From: Vitrella brassicaformis
Taxonomy: Eukaryota; Sar; Vitrellaceae
Length of the DNA: 64,000 nt
Reading direction: 5' to 3'
NCBI GenBank assembly: GCA_001179505.1
Contig: CDMY01000182.1
Span: 6,290-70,289, forward strand
The notes beneath the pieces were generated by a model that worked only from the letters and a program-made list of their open reading frames with translations, made no database searches and was not told where the DNA came from. Below are positions 30,892 through 44,094 of this stretch, piece after piece. Position 1 is the stretch's first letter; every line of letters begins with the position of its first letter. The position numbers and the translations under genes are program-made.

Positions 30892-33800
30892 TCACTCTTC
30901 AATCGACATCTCCTCCGGCTCTGGTGACTTGCCCTGACCACACACACACACACAGACAGACAGACACACACACACACAGATACCGCCCGCTTTCTCGGCG
31001 TGCTCGGTACAGGATCCCTGTCTGCCTGTCTGGGCTCACCTGATCGCCCCCTCCTCTTTCTCTGTCGTCGGTGTCCTTGCCCGTATTGCCCTCCTGCTGC
31101 CGCTGCTGCTGCTGCTGCTGCTGGGTGGTCTCCGCAGCCGCCGGCCCCTGCTGCTGATTCTGCTGGTGGGTGGTCGCTGCAGCCGCCTGCGCCTGCTGCT
31201 GGTTCTGTGGTGCGGTGGTGTGTCCGTCCTTGGCCTCTGCGGGTGGGGCAGCATCGGCTTGGGGAGTGTCGCTCCAGGGTGTGATGATCACGACGCCTGG
31301 GAACTCGGGCGAGGTTTTTTCAGTCATCTGCAAACCTGCACACCGCACACACACACACACACACATTCAGAGAGAGAGAGAGATGGAATGAGTGAATGGG
31401 TGTGTGAAATCCTTCTTCCAACGACGAGGGTTCAGTCTGTACGCACCTACAACGCTCTTCGCGAAGTGGAAGCCGAGAGGATCGTCGAAAGGATGGCCTC
31501 TTGTCACTTCACTAGCAGACAGCAGCCGCGAGCCGCCAACGCCTGGCACACCATGAGCACCAGCAGCAGCAAGACCAGCCATCAAAGCAGAAGACCCCGG
31601 CGCAGACGGCCGGGCTGCCTGGGCAGCAGGGCTGCCGGTTCTGGTGTTTGCTGCTGGACGGGTGGCTCCAGGGCTGCCCTGGGAGGGCGATGACGCTTGC
31701 GATGACGGCCTTGGTGGCCGTGAAGGGGGTCGGCTGGAGAGGGGAGCCGGAGGGGGTGGGGAGGGGGTGGGTGGGCGGCCGGGGCTCGATGGAACGGTCA
31801 CAAAGGGAAGAGGCGACTGCGACGAACGGTCTGGGGAAACACATCCACACGCACAGGAGAGGAGACAAGAGAAGACATCCACGTGAGGAATCTCTCCGGT
31901 GTGAAGGGGTGGGTGCATCTGTGTGTGTGTGGCGTACCAATAATGTGTTGCTGCGCCCCGTATCTGTGCTGCTGCATCCCCCCCGGCATGGCCCTCCACT
32001 GCTGCCCCTGCTGCTGCGGTGAGCCGGCCAGCCCCCGGACCTGCTGCAGACACGCCAGGAAGTCCGGCGAGCCGTAAGAGGGATGCATGTACGGCGGCTG
32101 TGGGTGCGGCACGTACGCAAACCTCCCACCTCCACCCACAGCAGCAGCCGCCGCAGCAGCAGCAGAGGCCGATGGCTGTGGCTGCGACCCACCCCCACCA
32201 CCCCTCCCTCCTCCGTAGAGGTGCAGGGTGGGCGAGGAAGCGCGCGGGAGTGGGCATCGGACCGACTCTCCGGCCGGCAGGATGGGCCTGACCCGCCCCG
32301 CCGACGGCTGCGGGGATGTGCGCAGTTGCGGGAACATCGGGTGGATGGCCGGCTGCGTGTGGAGAGTGGCAAGCAGGTCCGACGCACCAGTAGTTGTGAT
32401 AATGGGCGGGGGGTGTCTCCGGTGTGTGAGGGGCGATCCAAAGGCGATCTCAGAGTGCTGTGTCACCAGCCGCTGCTTCTTGACCACAGAACCGTCGGAC
32501 TGCGGCGAGCGCTGCTGCTTGTCGGCCGATGGGCCGTTGGGCAGAGGCGCCAGGACGTCTGTGGCAGATCTCTTGGTCCCTCTCCGCTGTTCGAGGACAC
32601 TGCTGGCCTCACTCTCGCGCCGCATCTCGTCTGGCTGGCCTGCAAGGGACGGGGGAGGGGGCGAGGGACTCACCGCACGGAAGCTGTGCGCGTCTTGAGG
32701 GCGGCTGAACCTACCCCGCATCAGCTTCTCCACCAGCTCGAGGTGCGACGTCCCGTGGCCGGTACTCGCACCTCCGCCCGCCCTCTTGGATGTGTCGCCG
32801 ATCGGATGCATTTCGACGTCAGAGATGTGTGTCCGCTTGCCGTCCGGCTCCTGCTTGGTGGTGCCGTTGAGTGGTGGGATGGGGGCGGGCTCGAGGGAGA
32901 GGGTCCTCTTCTGTCGCGAGCAGTGGTCGCGGTCATACTCCTGGAAGTCATAGCACGCGAAGCGATCCATCGCCTGCCGCCACAGGGCCGATTGCTGAGG
33001 GAATCCAAGACACACAGTGATGATGTGATGTGATGATCGTATATAAATGGGTGGGTCCATCCCTCGTTCGTACCTGCTGGACGAGCCTCAACAGGGCCGC
33101 TCTCTCCTCGTTAGTGTCCTCCTCTTTCTTGTCGCCCTCGGTCTCCTCCTTGGGCTCCACCAGCCCCAGCTGACACATGCCCTTGGGCTCATTCTGACCC
33201 TCCGACGCCGCCCCCTCGGCCCCATTGCCCTGCTCCAGTTTCTTCTGCAGCTCGGCCACCAGGGGGTCTTCCTCCTCTTCGAGCGGCTGCTCGTCCTTGG
33301 GGGACTTCCTGGGCAGCGGCGGTGGTGGGAAGGGGTGCTTCTTGCGGTGCTCGTTGAGGTGGAAGTAGAAGGTGTTGAGGGCTTTGTCTTCGGTGCGGAG
33401 CTTCTTGATGCGGCCGGCGAGAAGGAACAGCTGGTTCGACGCCTTCTTGACCAAGTCACGCGCCCTGAATGAATGAATGCCGCGACAACGAAGACAAATG
33501 AGTTCATAAGCGTGTGATGTCGTCAAAGTGACTGACCGTGTTGTGTCTTCGGCGAGTTTCCGCAGCCCCTCGCTCTTGAGGTCAGGGAACTCTCGTCGGT
33601 GGTCGGGGTAGTTGATCACATGGCGACGGCCGTCGCGGAACTCGGGAATGCTTCCCCCGGCCGGCGGGTTGGCCCATGGGTTGTCGCGCCACTTGTCGTT
33701 CCACATGTGGTTGTGTGCACCCGAGCTGCCCGCCGCCCCTGCTCGCCGCGTGTCGACCTGCTTGAGCAGCGCATCGATGTTCTGGTACTGCTCGTCGCCC

Positions 33801-36800
33801 ACACCGACACCGACACCCATGCCCTTGCTGCTGCGGCTCATCTGCACGCGCCTCAGCCGCTCCTCTGGCGACATCTGCCCGAGACTGACGCCCTTGCCCA
33901 TGCCGCCGATTGGGATGCCATTGAAGTAGGGGTTGTCTTTGCCGAAGTGGGGGTGCCGCTGTGCGCTGGTGCTGTTGAAGCCGGCCCAGGGGTGAGCCCG
34001 TCTGCTGCGGGATTCCGTCTTGTACTTCTTGCGCGTGAGGCCGTCGGTGGACTGGGAGGCCGAGATGCTGCCGCGATCGCTGAAGCCGGAGCTCGCCGAT
34101 GAGTCTGACTCGACAGAGTCTGAGGAGACAGCGAGAGCACAGCAACAGCAGTTGTGTGGCTGGCATGAGGGGCTGTGTGACTGCGTGGGTCCGTGTGTGG
34201 CAGCTTACAGTCGGATGACTCTTCTCCCTGCGACTCCACCGACTCCTCTTCGGTGAATTCATCAGAGGAACGCGCAGCACGACGACCTAATGGGCACAAA
34301 ACACCAACACACATGGAAGAAGGAATTGATTGTCCCTCTGCTGCGAGCCCTCGCCTCACCTGCAGTTGTTCTCCGTGGCTGTCCCGCCTTCGCCGCTCTG
34401 GCACCCCCGCGGGCACCCCGGCCCCGCGCCCCTCGTCCTCCGGAAGCGGGTGTGCTCTCCCTCGCCACGGGTGGCGCCAGGCCCACACCAGGAGGCGGGA
34501 TGAGTGCCCCTCTGCCTGCACCAGCCGTTGGAGGCAGAATGGAGGGAGCGGCCGCCTTGGTGGTGCGGACGCTCGCGTGAGTCGCACCTACACAAGGGCA
34601 ACGCGTGATTGTGTGGGCATGCATGTGTTTGTTCGTCCCGTGTTGTGTTGTGTTGTGTCGCGTGTGTGCATACCTGCAGCATCGAGGACGAGTTTTGGGT
34701 TGAGGAGGTAGCTGTTCTGTCCGGGGAACCGTGCGTTGATCTGCTTGTCGGTGTAGTTGCTCTGGTGCAGCGCCGCCACGAGGTACGGCGCGGCGTACAG
34801 GCTCTCGAAATCCATCCACAGGACCTCACGACCAGCTCGCTGACAAATGAACACACACACACACACACATACATTCAATCCGATTGGATGTGTGTGCTAC
34901 GCTGCCCTGAGTGAGTGCCACTCACCCGTCGCAGGGGAAGGAGGTCGGTGCCGCCCTGCATGGCGTAGTACTTGACGACCTTTGATATCTGCGCGTTGCG
35001 GTGGCACCGCTCGCAGGTGCAGATGCGGTTGCAGTAGGGGCAGATCCATTGGCGGCTAGCACTGACACAAGCAGCGGTGGGAGGCACCCACACAGGGAGG
35101 GACAAATAAACAAGTGACAGACAGCTGGTTGGTTGGTTGGTTGGTTGGCGCATTTGTGGCGTGTGTGTACTCACGTTTGTCCTCTGTTCTCAGAGTAGCC
35201 CCCGAAGTTGTGGTTGAGGCATTCGGAGCAGAACATCCGCCAGCAGTAGCACCCCGCCTGGGCAAGATTCGACGTGCCGCCATAGAACTAACATGATATC
35301 ACACAGAGGGCAAAGCAACCACACGCACACACACACACACATAGATGAGATGCATAGGTGAACAGATGACCACCCTACCATCGCCCCTCGCTGATTCGTT
35401 GACCCACTCACCTTGTCGAGGCTTGCAGTCTTCTGCATGAGTTTGTTGGTTGGCATGTTGGTATTGAGGAACCGGGAAACCCTCTCCTGGTGCGAAGGCG
35501 AATTGCGCTCCGGCAGCTCCCCGTAGCTGTACCCCATCGCCCTCCCCTGCCCTGGCGCCAAGCCATACTGATACGCCCTGGCCGGCGGGCTGCCCCTCCC
35601 CCCTCCAGCAGCTTTCTTCCTGTTCACCGCGTCGCCCGGCAGCCGCAAGCCGGTCGACGGCGACCCACCGCGCCCGCGCCCCTTGGGGCTGGCGAGAGGC
35701 GGCGGCAACGGGGCGTTCATCGACTCGGCTCGTGCTGTGCGGTCGGCGTGCACCTCGTAGTATCGGTTCTTGACGTGCTCGAGCGGGTCGTGCTGGGGCT
35801 TGGTCCATTGGGTGGCCTCGAACTCATCGAGGATGGCCTGCCGCTCGGCCTCGCTCATCCCAGGGACGTCTGGGCTGAGGATGGGCGGGGGGAGAGGGAG
35901 CAGCCGCTTGGGCGACGTGGGTGAGGTTTTGCGAGCGGGAGAGGGCGTGTGCGCCTTCTTGGGCGAGCCGGCAGTCTTCTTGGCGGGTGAGGGCGGCCCT
36001 GACGCCTTGGGGCTCCTACTTGACCTCCTCCGGCCGCCTCGCTTGGGGGGCGACCGCGGGGGCGGTGGGTGGGGCAGGAAAAGCGGCGGCTCCGTCTCCT
36101 CCACCTTGACCGACGGCTGCTCGTTTTCATCTTGCGCTGGCGCCTCTTCAACGTGTGCAGGTGGTTCCGCCCCAGCAGCAGCTTCAGCCGCCGCCGCAGC
36201 TGCTGCCTCTGGGGCAGGGGTAGCGGATGGCTTCATTTCAGCGTCAGGCGGACCAGCGGGCTTCTCGTCGGGCTCGGGGAGAGGGAGAGGGAGAGGCAGA
36301 GAGAGCTTCTCGTCCACCACCTCGGGAGGTATCGGCTGCTTCTCGATGTTGGCCTCGGGCTCAGCGGGGGGCTGATTCTCGTCGGCTTCTTCAGCTGCAT
36401 CCATCCTGCTGTCTGTCTCAGAGGGCGCAGGCGGCTTTTCGTCGGGCGGGATGTCCTGTGGGGCAGCAGCAGGCGGCTCATCGGATGGGTTCTCCTCCAT
36501 GGTCACGTCTGCATCAGCCGCAGGGTCCGCGGGAGTCTCTGCTGGAGGCTGTGGCTCGTCGGCTGCCTTGGGCTCTTCCTGTTCTGACTCCTTGTCCGCC
36601 CCCGTCTCATCCGTCGGCTCTCGTTGCTCTCCAACACCCTCCTGCTGTCGCTGGTCGCTGTCGTCGCCCACCTCAGCTGGCCTCTCCTCTTCTCTCCTGC
36701 TCTCACCGGCCTTGTCCTGTTCTTCCGGCTGTTGCTCTGGCGGCGGTCCAGCTGCGATCTTGTCATCGTCGATCGGAGCAACCTCACTCCTCTCGCCTAT

Positions 36801-39800
36801 CTCGACATCCGGGGATTGGCCGGCAGCGGCAGCGGCAGCCGCTGCGATGGCCGTGCTCCCGTCCTGCTGCTGCTGTTGCTGGTCGGCATTCTTTTCACTG
36901 TCCCCCTCGCCCTCGTCTGCATGCACCACCTCCTCAGCAAGTTTGTCGGCCACAGCCTCGTCCGCTGCCTTCCCCCCCTCCTCTCTCGCTTGGTCGGTGG
37001 CGCCTTGCCCAGCCTCGCGCTCATCGGCATCGGCTGCAGCGGCCTCGGTCTGATCGGCCGGTCGCTGCTCGTCGGTGTCATCGAACGACGGCACGGGGGG
37101 AAGCGGAGGGAGAGGAGGATGAGGTCGGGGCGCCTCGTCTTGCGCATCAGGGGAGGGGGGCAATGGAGGGACAGCGGGGGGTGGGGGCGGCATGTCCGTA
37201 TCGCCAGGAGGGTTGGCGTCGCCATCTGTCCGCTCAACCTCGTCCGTCTCCCTCATGGTGGCGTCAGCGCCTTCCTCCTCCTTCGCTGCCCCGGACGCAT
37301 CACCCATCTCCTCATTCGTGTCCTCTGACTCAGCAGCCGCTGCCGCTGCTGCTGGTGCTTCTGAGGGACCCTGCTGGTCATGATCGCCATCATCCTTGTC
37401 GTCAGTGGCCATGACCTCATCGCCATCGCCCTTGTCTGCCTCCGCAGCTCCCTCCTCCTCTCCCTCGCCTCCCACCACCGCCGCTGCTGCTGGTGCAGAC
37501 GGTTCCTCTTGCTGAGCGGGCGGCATGGCCTCATCCTCAGGTGGTCTGGACGAGTGGGGGCTCTTGGCTTGTGGGGGATGGGCACGGCCGGGGGGAGGGG
37601 TGGGCGGCAGCGACCCGTCCTTGCGCTTGGAGCGGATGAGCAGGTCCTCATCGCTGTCGCCATCCTCGGCAGGAGGTGCCTCAGGCGGCTCGTCCTCTGC
37701 GGCCTCTGGTGCGAGCTTGGCCTTCTTCCGCGACTTGGTGTCTTTCTTGCCCTTCTTGGATGAAGTGGGGGGCTTCACCACGTCCTCCGCCGGCTTGTCG
37801 TCCTCTGGCGGCTTCTCGTCCTCCGCTGGCTTGTCTGCCGCGTCGGTGGGAGGCTGCTCGTCGGTGTCCTCTGCCTCTGCAGCGGCTTCGCCCTTTTTGG
37901 TCTTTCTGCGGCCACCCTTGGTCTTCGGCTTGGCCTTGGCCTTTGGTTTGGGTGCCGGGGTGGCGTCACTCTCGTACTTCCTTGACCGGAGCCTCCGGGA
38001 GCCCCTGCCGGTCGGGTGCTCCTCTTCCTTGTCCTCAGCGGGCTCAGATGGCTTGGCCTCACCCTCTGCCTCGGTGGCCACCTGCGCCTCGTCGGGGGCC
38101 GCCTGCTCCTCAGCGTCGGCCGCCTTCTTCTTGCGATTGGTTTGTCGGGCCTTCTTCTTGGGCGCTGCCTCAGCCGCAGAGGTGTCGGGGGCATCACTTG
38201 GAGGCTCCGCTTCTGCCCCTGCAGCCTTCTTGCCCTTCTCGGTCTTGCTCTTTGGAGCCGGTTGCGGTGGCTCAGACTCTGCCGCCTCTGCCGTGTCATC
38301 TTTGGTTTTTCTCCTGCCGCCCTTCTTGCCGCGTGTCTTGCCGCCCTCATCCTCCTCATCGGCAGCGCTCGCTGCGGCCGCTGCGGCCGCCGCGCCCTTC
38401 TTGGCCCGCGCCTTGGCCTTGGTCTTGGCTCCCGCCTTGGCTTTGGGCGCAGGTGCCTCGCTGGCCGGCTCGCTCGACGGAGGCTGGCCTCTCTTGCTGC
38501 GGCCAGTGGAGCGGCCCGACTGCTCGCCCTCCTGGGGATCATCTGCGTCGGGGGGTGGCGTGGGTGCTGCCTTGGCCTTCTTCTTCTTCGGCGGTGGCTT
38601 GGGGTCCTCCACAGGGGGGTCATCAGGCTGCTGCTGCTGCTCATCAGCAGCAGGCTTGGCCTCTCCCGCAGCATCCGTGGCGCTCTCTTCAGGTTCCTCA
38701 GGTGCTGCACTGGTGTCCCGCTTCCGCTTGGTGCCCCTGCCGCCACGAGAGGCGCTGGATGCCCCTCGCCCCCTGCCGCCACGGGAACCCCCGCCTCTGC
38801 TCCTGCCCCTCTCAGCAGCTGCGGCCTCCTCGGCCTTGCGGCGAGCCCCACGAGTCTCCATGGGCTCAATCTTGATCTCGATCATGGCGCCCCGCTGACG
38901 GGGGGTGGATGATGCGGCGCTCTGTGTCTTCCTCGGACGCCCGCCACGATTCTTGCCAGTGTTGCCTCTTCCCGCAGGGGCGGGCGGGTCCATCGCTGGC
39001 GGGTCGTCGTCCTGCTCGGCCGGCTCCTCTTTGACGACCGAATCCACCTGCATCGCGTCGCCGCCATCGCACTCCTTCTCCTCACCCCTCGACGCAGGAT
39101 CGTCTGCTGCAGCTGGCGGGTCGGTCGCCACCTCAGTAGCAGCCGCGGGGGGAGGTGCGTCAGGTGCTTCGGAGGGGGGCAAGAGGCGAATAGACGGCAC
39201 CGGGGCTGCGGGGGCCGCCTCTGGAGGAGAAACAAGTGGTGCGCCAGCTGCACTGCTCTCCTCTTGTTGCGGCTGCTGAGCCCAGGCCGTCACAGAACCT
39301 GAGTCGCGAGGGCCTGGCTCCTCCTCGACCTTGAGTGACACTTGCTGCATCTCAAGCAATGCCGGTGGCACGGAAGGAGGGGCCTTGATGGCCACCACCT
39401 CAGCAGCTGACGGTGGCGGCTGCGCTGCATCTTGCTGCTGCTCCTCCTCCTCCTTGTGTTGACTGGCCTCCTTGTCGGTTGCCTCTCCCTTGGGTGAGAA
39501 GGAGGTGCTGCGGACGACGCCGACCGGCCCGACCTTTGCCTTTGGCTTTGGCGATGGGCTGATGGGGGCGGGAGGGGGAGGGGCCTTGGCCTGCAGGGGT
39601 AGCAGGGGCACAGCGGGCGCCTGATGAGGGGTCGTCTTGGCAGCAGCGGCGCGGGTGGGCGTCTCTGGGACGACATCGTAGACGGGCGGCGGGGGCAGGT
39701 TCTCCCTCACCCGCTCGCTGTAGTCCTGCAGCACCTGAGTCTCGTCGGTCAAGCGGTTGATGTACTCGGGGTGGCGGCCGGGCGGCCCCGTGGCTGCAGA

Positions 39801-42800
39801 TGATGCGATGCCGACGCCGCCCTGCCGCAGCTTGCTGAAGCACACCGACATGGCCCGCCTCTTGCCGTCCTCAGTCAGCTTGCATCGACAGTAGTGGCAG
39901 AACGGCCCACTGACCCTCGGGAAGCCCGCGTTGCCCGCCTTGGCCGTTGCCGCCGCCTTGGCTTTGTTCTTGGCCTTGGCCTTTGCCTTGGACTTGGGCG
40001 AAGCAACGCCACTCACCACCGCAGCAGCCGCTGCCGCGGCCTGCTGCTGCTGTTGCTGTGACGCATCTGCCGTGGCTGCAGCAGCGGCCGCAGAGCTGGC
40101 GGATGCCGATCGCAGTGGTGGGGCGGGGAGAGAGGCCTCGGGAGGTAGGTTTAGCGGTGGGGGGAGGGCTTTGGGTGGGTTTCGGTTGGAGAAGATGTAC
40201 TTGTCAATGGTGGCCGCACCATAGTATTTGGACTCAGTGTTGGGCACCCGCTCCCAAAGAAGGCGATAGAGGACGGCCTTGGGGACCCACTCGACGTGCA
40301 CGTTGTCGCCGTCGTCAAACGACACCAAATACTCGCCGCGGCTCTTGTCAAAGGCCAGCAGCTCCTCGACAGAGTCACACAGCTGCTCAAAGGTCAAACG
40401 ATCCACTATCTCTGCAGCCCACCAAATGAACGAACGAGAGCAACAGGGACAAATATGTGCCTCCATCCAGTGTTGTGGGGGGGTGGGGGGGTGGGTGTCG
40501 CGAGCGTACTCTTGAGCACGTCGAGGGTGACGGTGTTGCCCTCCCGTCTCTTCTTCCGCCTCTCCTCCTCCTCGCCCAGCCGGCTTGCGATCTCGGTCCT
40601 CAGGTGGGTCAGTGTGCGGTCGTTCTCCTCCAACATGCGGCGAAACTGGGGCAGCAGGCACTGAAGAAAAAACATGACGCGCACAGATCGAATCATCCAT
40701 GAGCCAGCCCATCTTCCGCTGCAAGCACGTACCTGTATCTCCTCCTCGTATGTGATGAAGTTGGCCTCCTTTTTCCTCCTGCCGCCCCCGCCGCCCCCGC
40801 CCCCGCCGCCGCCGCCGCCGCCCCCGCCGCCGCCGCCTGTGGAAGTGCCGCCTTCCTGTGATGGCGATGGTACGCTGGCGGCGGGCTGAGAGGGCGGGTC
40901 GTCGGATGCCTCCCGCTCCCTTAGGCTGCGATCCGGGCTGGGCAGGGCCTGTGGAGGGGTGGGCGGATTGCTCGCAGACAACTCACGCTGAGAGAGGAAC
41001 ACACAAATACGCGATGGATGGATGGATGCGCATAGAATGCGCCACGTTGGTGTGGGTGTGGGTGTGTGGAGCACTACCTGGTAGGTTTTGAAGTCCTCCT
41101 GTTGCCGCTGGTACTCCCGCATCTTCTCTCGCTCCCGCTGCTTGAACGACCGCTTGTCCGACCGCGGCTGCACAAACGCCTCACCCAAATCCATACCTGA
41201 CACACACACACACACACCGAGCACACACGTCTCGGTCGACCACTAAGCGCCTGGGTGTCTGTCTGTCTGTCTGCCGTGGCTTACTCATGAACTCGGGGTC
41301 AGTGGTGTACTGCAGGCGGATAAGCTGCGCGTCGGTGAGCCCGCTCGCCTGGTTGGCCGACGCTGGCACGGGGGGCGTCTCGAACGCTGCGCCTGAAGCA
41401 CACAAGCGGGCAAACATGTGTGAATGCCCTCCCTCTGTAAGTGTGTTCGCGTTGCCCTGACCGAGTTTCTTCTCCCGCATCTCGCGTATGGCGTCGAAGT
41501 CGATGAGATCGTCCAGCGCCCACTGCCATGAGTAGTGGGGGCCGGTGAACTGGCCCTTGAGCAGCGGCTCGGTGGCCGCACGCCCCGTGGCCTGCGACGC
41601 CTCGTGCGGCACTATCGAGATGCCGTCAAGGCCGTCGATCTGCATGCTGGTGCTGCCGGCGTCGCTCCCGGCTGCTCCTGCTGCCGCTGCGGCGCTGCTG
41701 GATGGGGCCGGGGGAGGTTTCCTGTTGATAAAGGCGTCGGTCTGGTTGGTACGCTCCACGTATTTGGCCACGTGTGGCTCGATGTCGAGGAAGTCGAGCC
41801 ACCGCTTGTCAAGCGGCCAGTGGTCACGCTCACTCAACTCCCAGAACTGATGGACGGACGGACGGACGCAGAAGTGAGAATGGTTGTCTGTGAGTGTGGA
41901 GTGGGTCGTCTGCGTGCCGTTCCGTACCTTCTCGGCAGTGTCTATTGTTTCGAGAGGCGGCGCAGGTGTGCCGAAGTCGGCGGGCGTCACATCGTCAGAT
42001 CCCTGAATCAACTTCTCACTGCAGATACACACATGGACACACATTTCGTGCTTCTCGCGTGTCCGGCTGGTCTCCCCCCCCCCCTCTCTCTCTCTCCATC
42101 CCAGCGGGCTTACGTGAATTTGCGATTCTCGTTTTTGTCGAACGATGCTGTGACCTGCTGCCCCTTCTTGACCGCTCCCCTCCTGCCCCCGATCTTCTCC
42201 TTGCGCTTGACGCCGCCCTTGGGCTGCGGCTGTACGTCATCGTCAGCACGCCTCACGGTGCCGTCCACCGATGGCGCGTTGGGGTACAGGAAGTCAAACA
42301 GATGCTGCACACCTCCGCCCAAGCCCGTGCCGAAATTGCCCTGGCGGCCGACCCCACCCCCGCTGGCTCGGCCCTCCTTGGCCCGGTGCGGCCCCCCAGA
42401 CTTGGCTCGGGGTGTTGTCTTGGTCCTGGGTGTGTGAGCCTTGGACCGGCTGCCGACCGGCGGAAATGTGCTCTTGGCGGCCGGGGGGCGCACCTTGACT
42501 GGCGGAGGGGGCGGGGGGGGAGGGTTGATGTACATGGCCGCCTCTTCCGCGGCCGACGCTGGTGGCGCAACTCCATTGCTGTCCTTTGGAGGTGGAGGAG
42601 GCAATGAAGGCACCGAAGGCACGTCAGCAGGGAGAGGCGCCTCCGCTGCTGCTGCGGCATTGTCCTGCACGTGGTTGGGTAGGGGTGAGGGTGACGATGG
42701 GGCGCCACTCGGGTCAGAGTTGACGCAGGAGCGATTGGATGGGTCGACGTCACAGGGAGGAGGGGAGCAAGCGGCGGGAGCCTTCATCGGCACGTCAACG

Positions 42801-42886
42801 TCCTTGACTGCGGCCACGTCGCCGTTGGGGGCGGGGGCTACCGCCTCGGGCAGCGACGGAGCGCCAATCTCCACTGGTGGATCCAT
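30892..42886 (-). CDS. Giant chromatin-type protein with AT-hook, Tudor-like motif and split 4CXXC/R1-like zinc finger
   Basis: Nineteen exons close in phase to ~3,451 aa: 42114-42886, 41928-42018, 41462-41846, 41285-41392, 41078-41196, 40733-40987, 40510-40660, 35412-40411, 35175-35287, 34926-35061, 34674-34839, 34360-34587, 34209-34286, 33537-34119, 33074-33464, 31938-32994, 31447-31830, 31040-31335, 30892-30933. Exon 8 alone is 5.0 kb. Exon 8 opens with EYLVSFDDGDNVHVEWVPKA (Tudor/Agenet-like, ~residue 655) and FCHYCRCKLTEDGKRRAMSV (~798), then ~1,400 residues of Ala/Pro/Glu/Lys repeats with an AT-hook core (NRGGRPRKTQ) and GRGRG/KAKAK tracts. Exons 9-10 carry CYCWRMFCSECLNHNFGG and WICPYCNRICTCERCHR (~2,300-2,350), close to the zf-4CXXC_R1 pattern known from CDCA7 and JmjC proteins. 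The C-terminal 1,000 residues are Ser/Gln/Pro-rich. A nuclear, DNA- or histone-binding role is inferred. It might be two genes fused by my splicing. Confidence 0.7.
35412..40411 (-). other. 5.0-kb low-complexity exon of the giant gene
   Basis: One uninterrupted exon encoding ~1,667 residues, dominated by Ala, Pro, Glu, Lys and Asp in short tandem phrases (AEDEKPPEDD, KAKAKPKTKG). Strong purine/pyrimidine strand bias produces long antisense frames on the plus strand that are not genes. Confidence 0.85.
40798..40837. repeat. CCG trinucleotide run coding poly-Gly
   Basis: About 14 CCG/CCC codon-size units encode ~20 glycines in exon 6 of the giant minus-strand gene. Confidence 0.9.
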
Positions 42887-44094
42887 CAGCTAGCTGATCA
42901 CACACCTGCAACATCACACACACAGAAGAGAGAGAGAACCCATTCACACGTGTGGACCCCGATGCGGACACAAACCCTCCCTACATGCACTGATCTACAC
43001 TGTCTGGCCTGCCTGCACACGCCCGCCTTATCGGCAGTGCATCACAGCTTGTCTACAGGCAGAAATGGCCGTCCAATCATGGGAACAATCGACACATCTC
43101 GCTGACAGGCACACTACCACGAGGCCAGAGACATTATCTGCCCCGACATGCACCCCTGTTCTGCATTCAATGCACCCATCCAGCCCACCTTATGAGACCG
43201 GTAGACTTGGGCAAATGCCGACAGATGCTCGATCCACACTCATGCCCCAATCTCCGCAAGCACCGAATGGAATCCCCCCCTGGCGCGACAACACCGATTA
43301 AACCGCCCCTTGTGAAGCTGTTGACGTGGAAAGAACGGCGAGATGGCGTCCCGTTTTGGCTAGCGTCAATTCGACGAGGTTGCGACACAGACAGCTCGTC
43401 AGCAAAGGGTGGGCCTCCGGGCTCCAGTACACCCTCTACGGTCTATGCGACGCCCAGAGGCTATGTGGAATCGTTTCCTCCGCTTGGAAGAGATGCGAGC
43501 TTTGAGTTGGCTTTGAGCTCGCAGATCTTCCCTTGGAACCGCTCTTCCCTTGGAGGCGCTCATCTCCTTTCCGACCCATCGCCTCTCCCCGCCGCCTTTT
43601 CCCCTGCTGTGATTCATCCCGTCGCAGCCGCCAAGGCAGCCGTCAACGCTGATTCGCGGCGAAGGCCGTGAATTTCCCCATGGGCAGGCCACGCAGCCAG
43701 CAACGCAGCAGCGAGGGCAGCAGCAGCACCCCGTCTGGTACCTATGGGTCAACGATCGGGCCGTCCGCCGCAGCTTCAAACTCCTCAAGATCTAGGACAT
43801 CGTGCGGCTCAGAGCAACGTGCACGTGGCTCAGAGATGCCTTCGAAGCGAATCAGCTGCTGCAGCGGCTCACCCACTTCCTCAGCACACAGGCGGGGCTG
43901 CGACAAGTGCGCAACGGACAGCCGCCGATGCAGCTGCTGGCGTTCGAGGACCAGCAGATGGGTATGGCTGACCTGCAGCATCGCTCGCCTCCCTTATCCA
44001 CACCCAGCAGCATCGCATCCCGCGCGGGATGATCCGCTGGCTTCCCTCTGACCTCCTGCTGCGTTGACCAACCCAATTGGACCAACCAAGGAAG
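42887..44094. promoter_or_regulatory. Intergenic region between divergent genes, possible upstream exon
   Basis: Lies between the giant minus-strand gene and the plus-strand hydrolase. A plus-strand frame at 43720-43965 reads HPVWYLWVNDRAVRRSFKLL, then a TAG at 43793-43795, then TWLRDAFEANQLLQRLTHFL. It looks coding and may be a 5' exon of the hydrolase gene or a broken exon, but I found no phase-compatible join. Confidence 0.4.

Noticed and set aside
37525-38912. Long plus-strand frames opposite the giant gene (Ser/Ala/Gly-rich, 300-457 codons)
   Set aside because: They are antisense shadows of the Lys/Glu/Ala/Pro-rich exon on the minus strand, which is supported by exons and domains on both sides.
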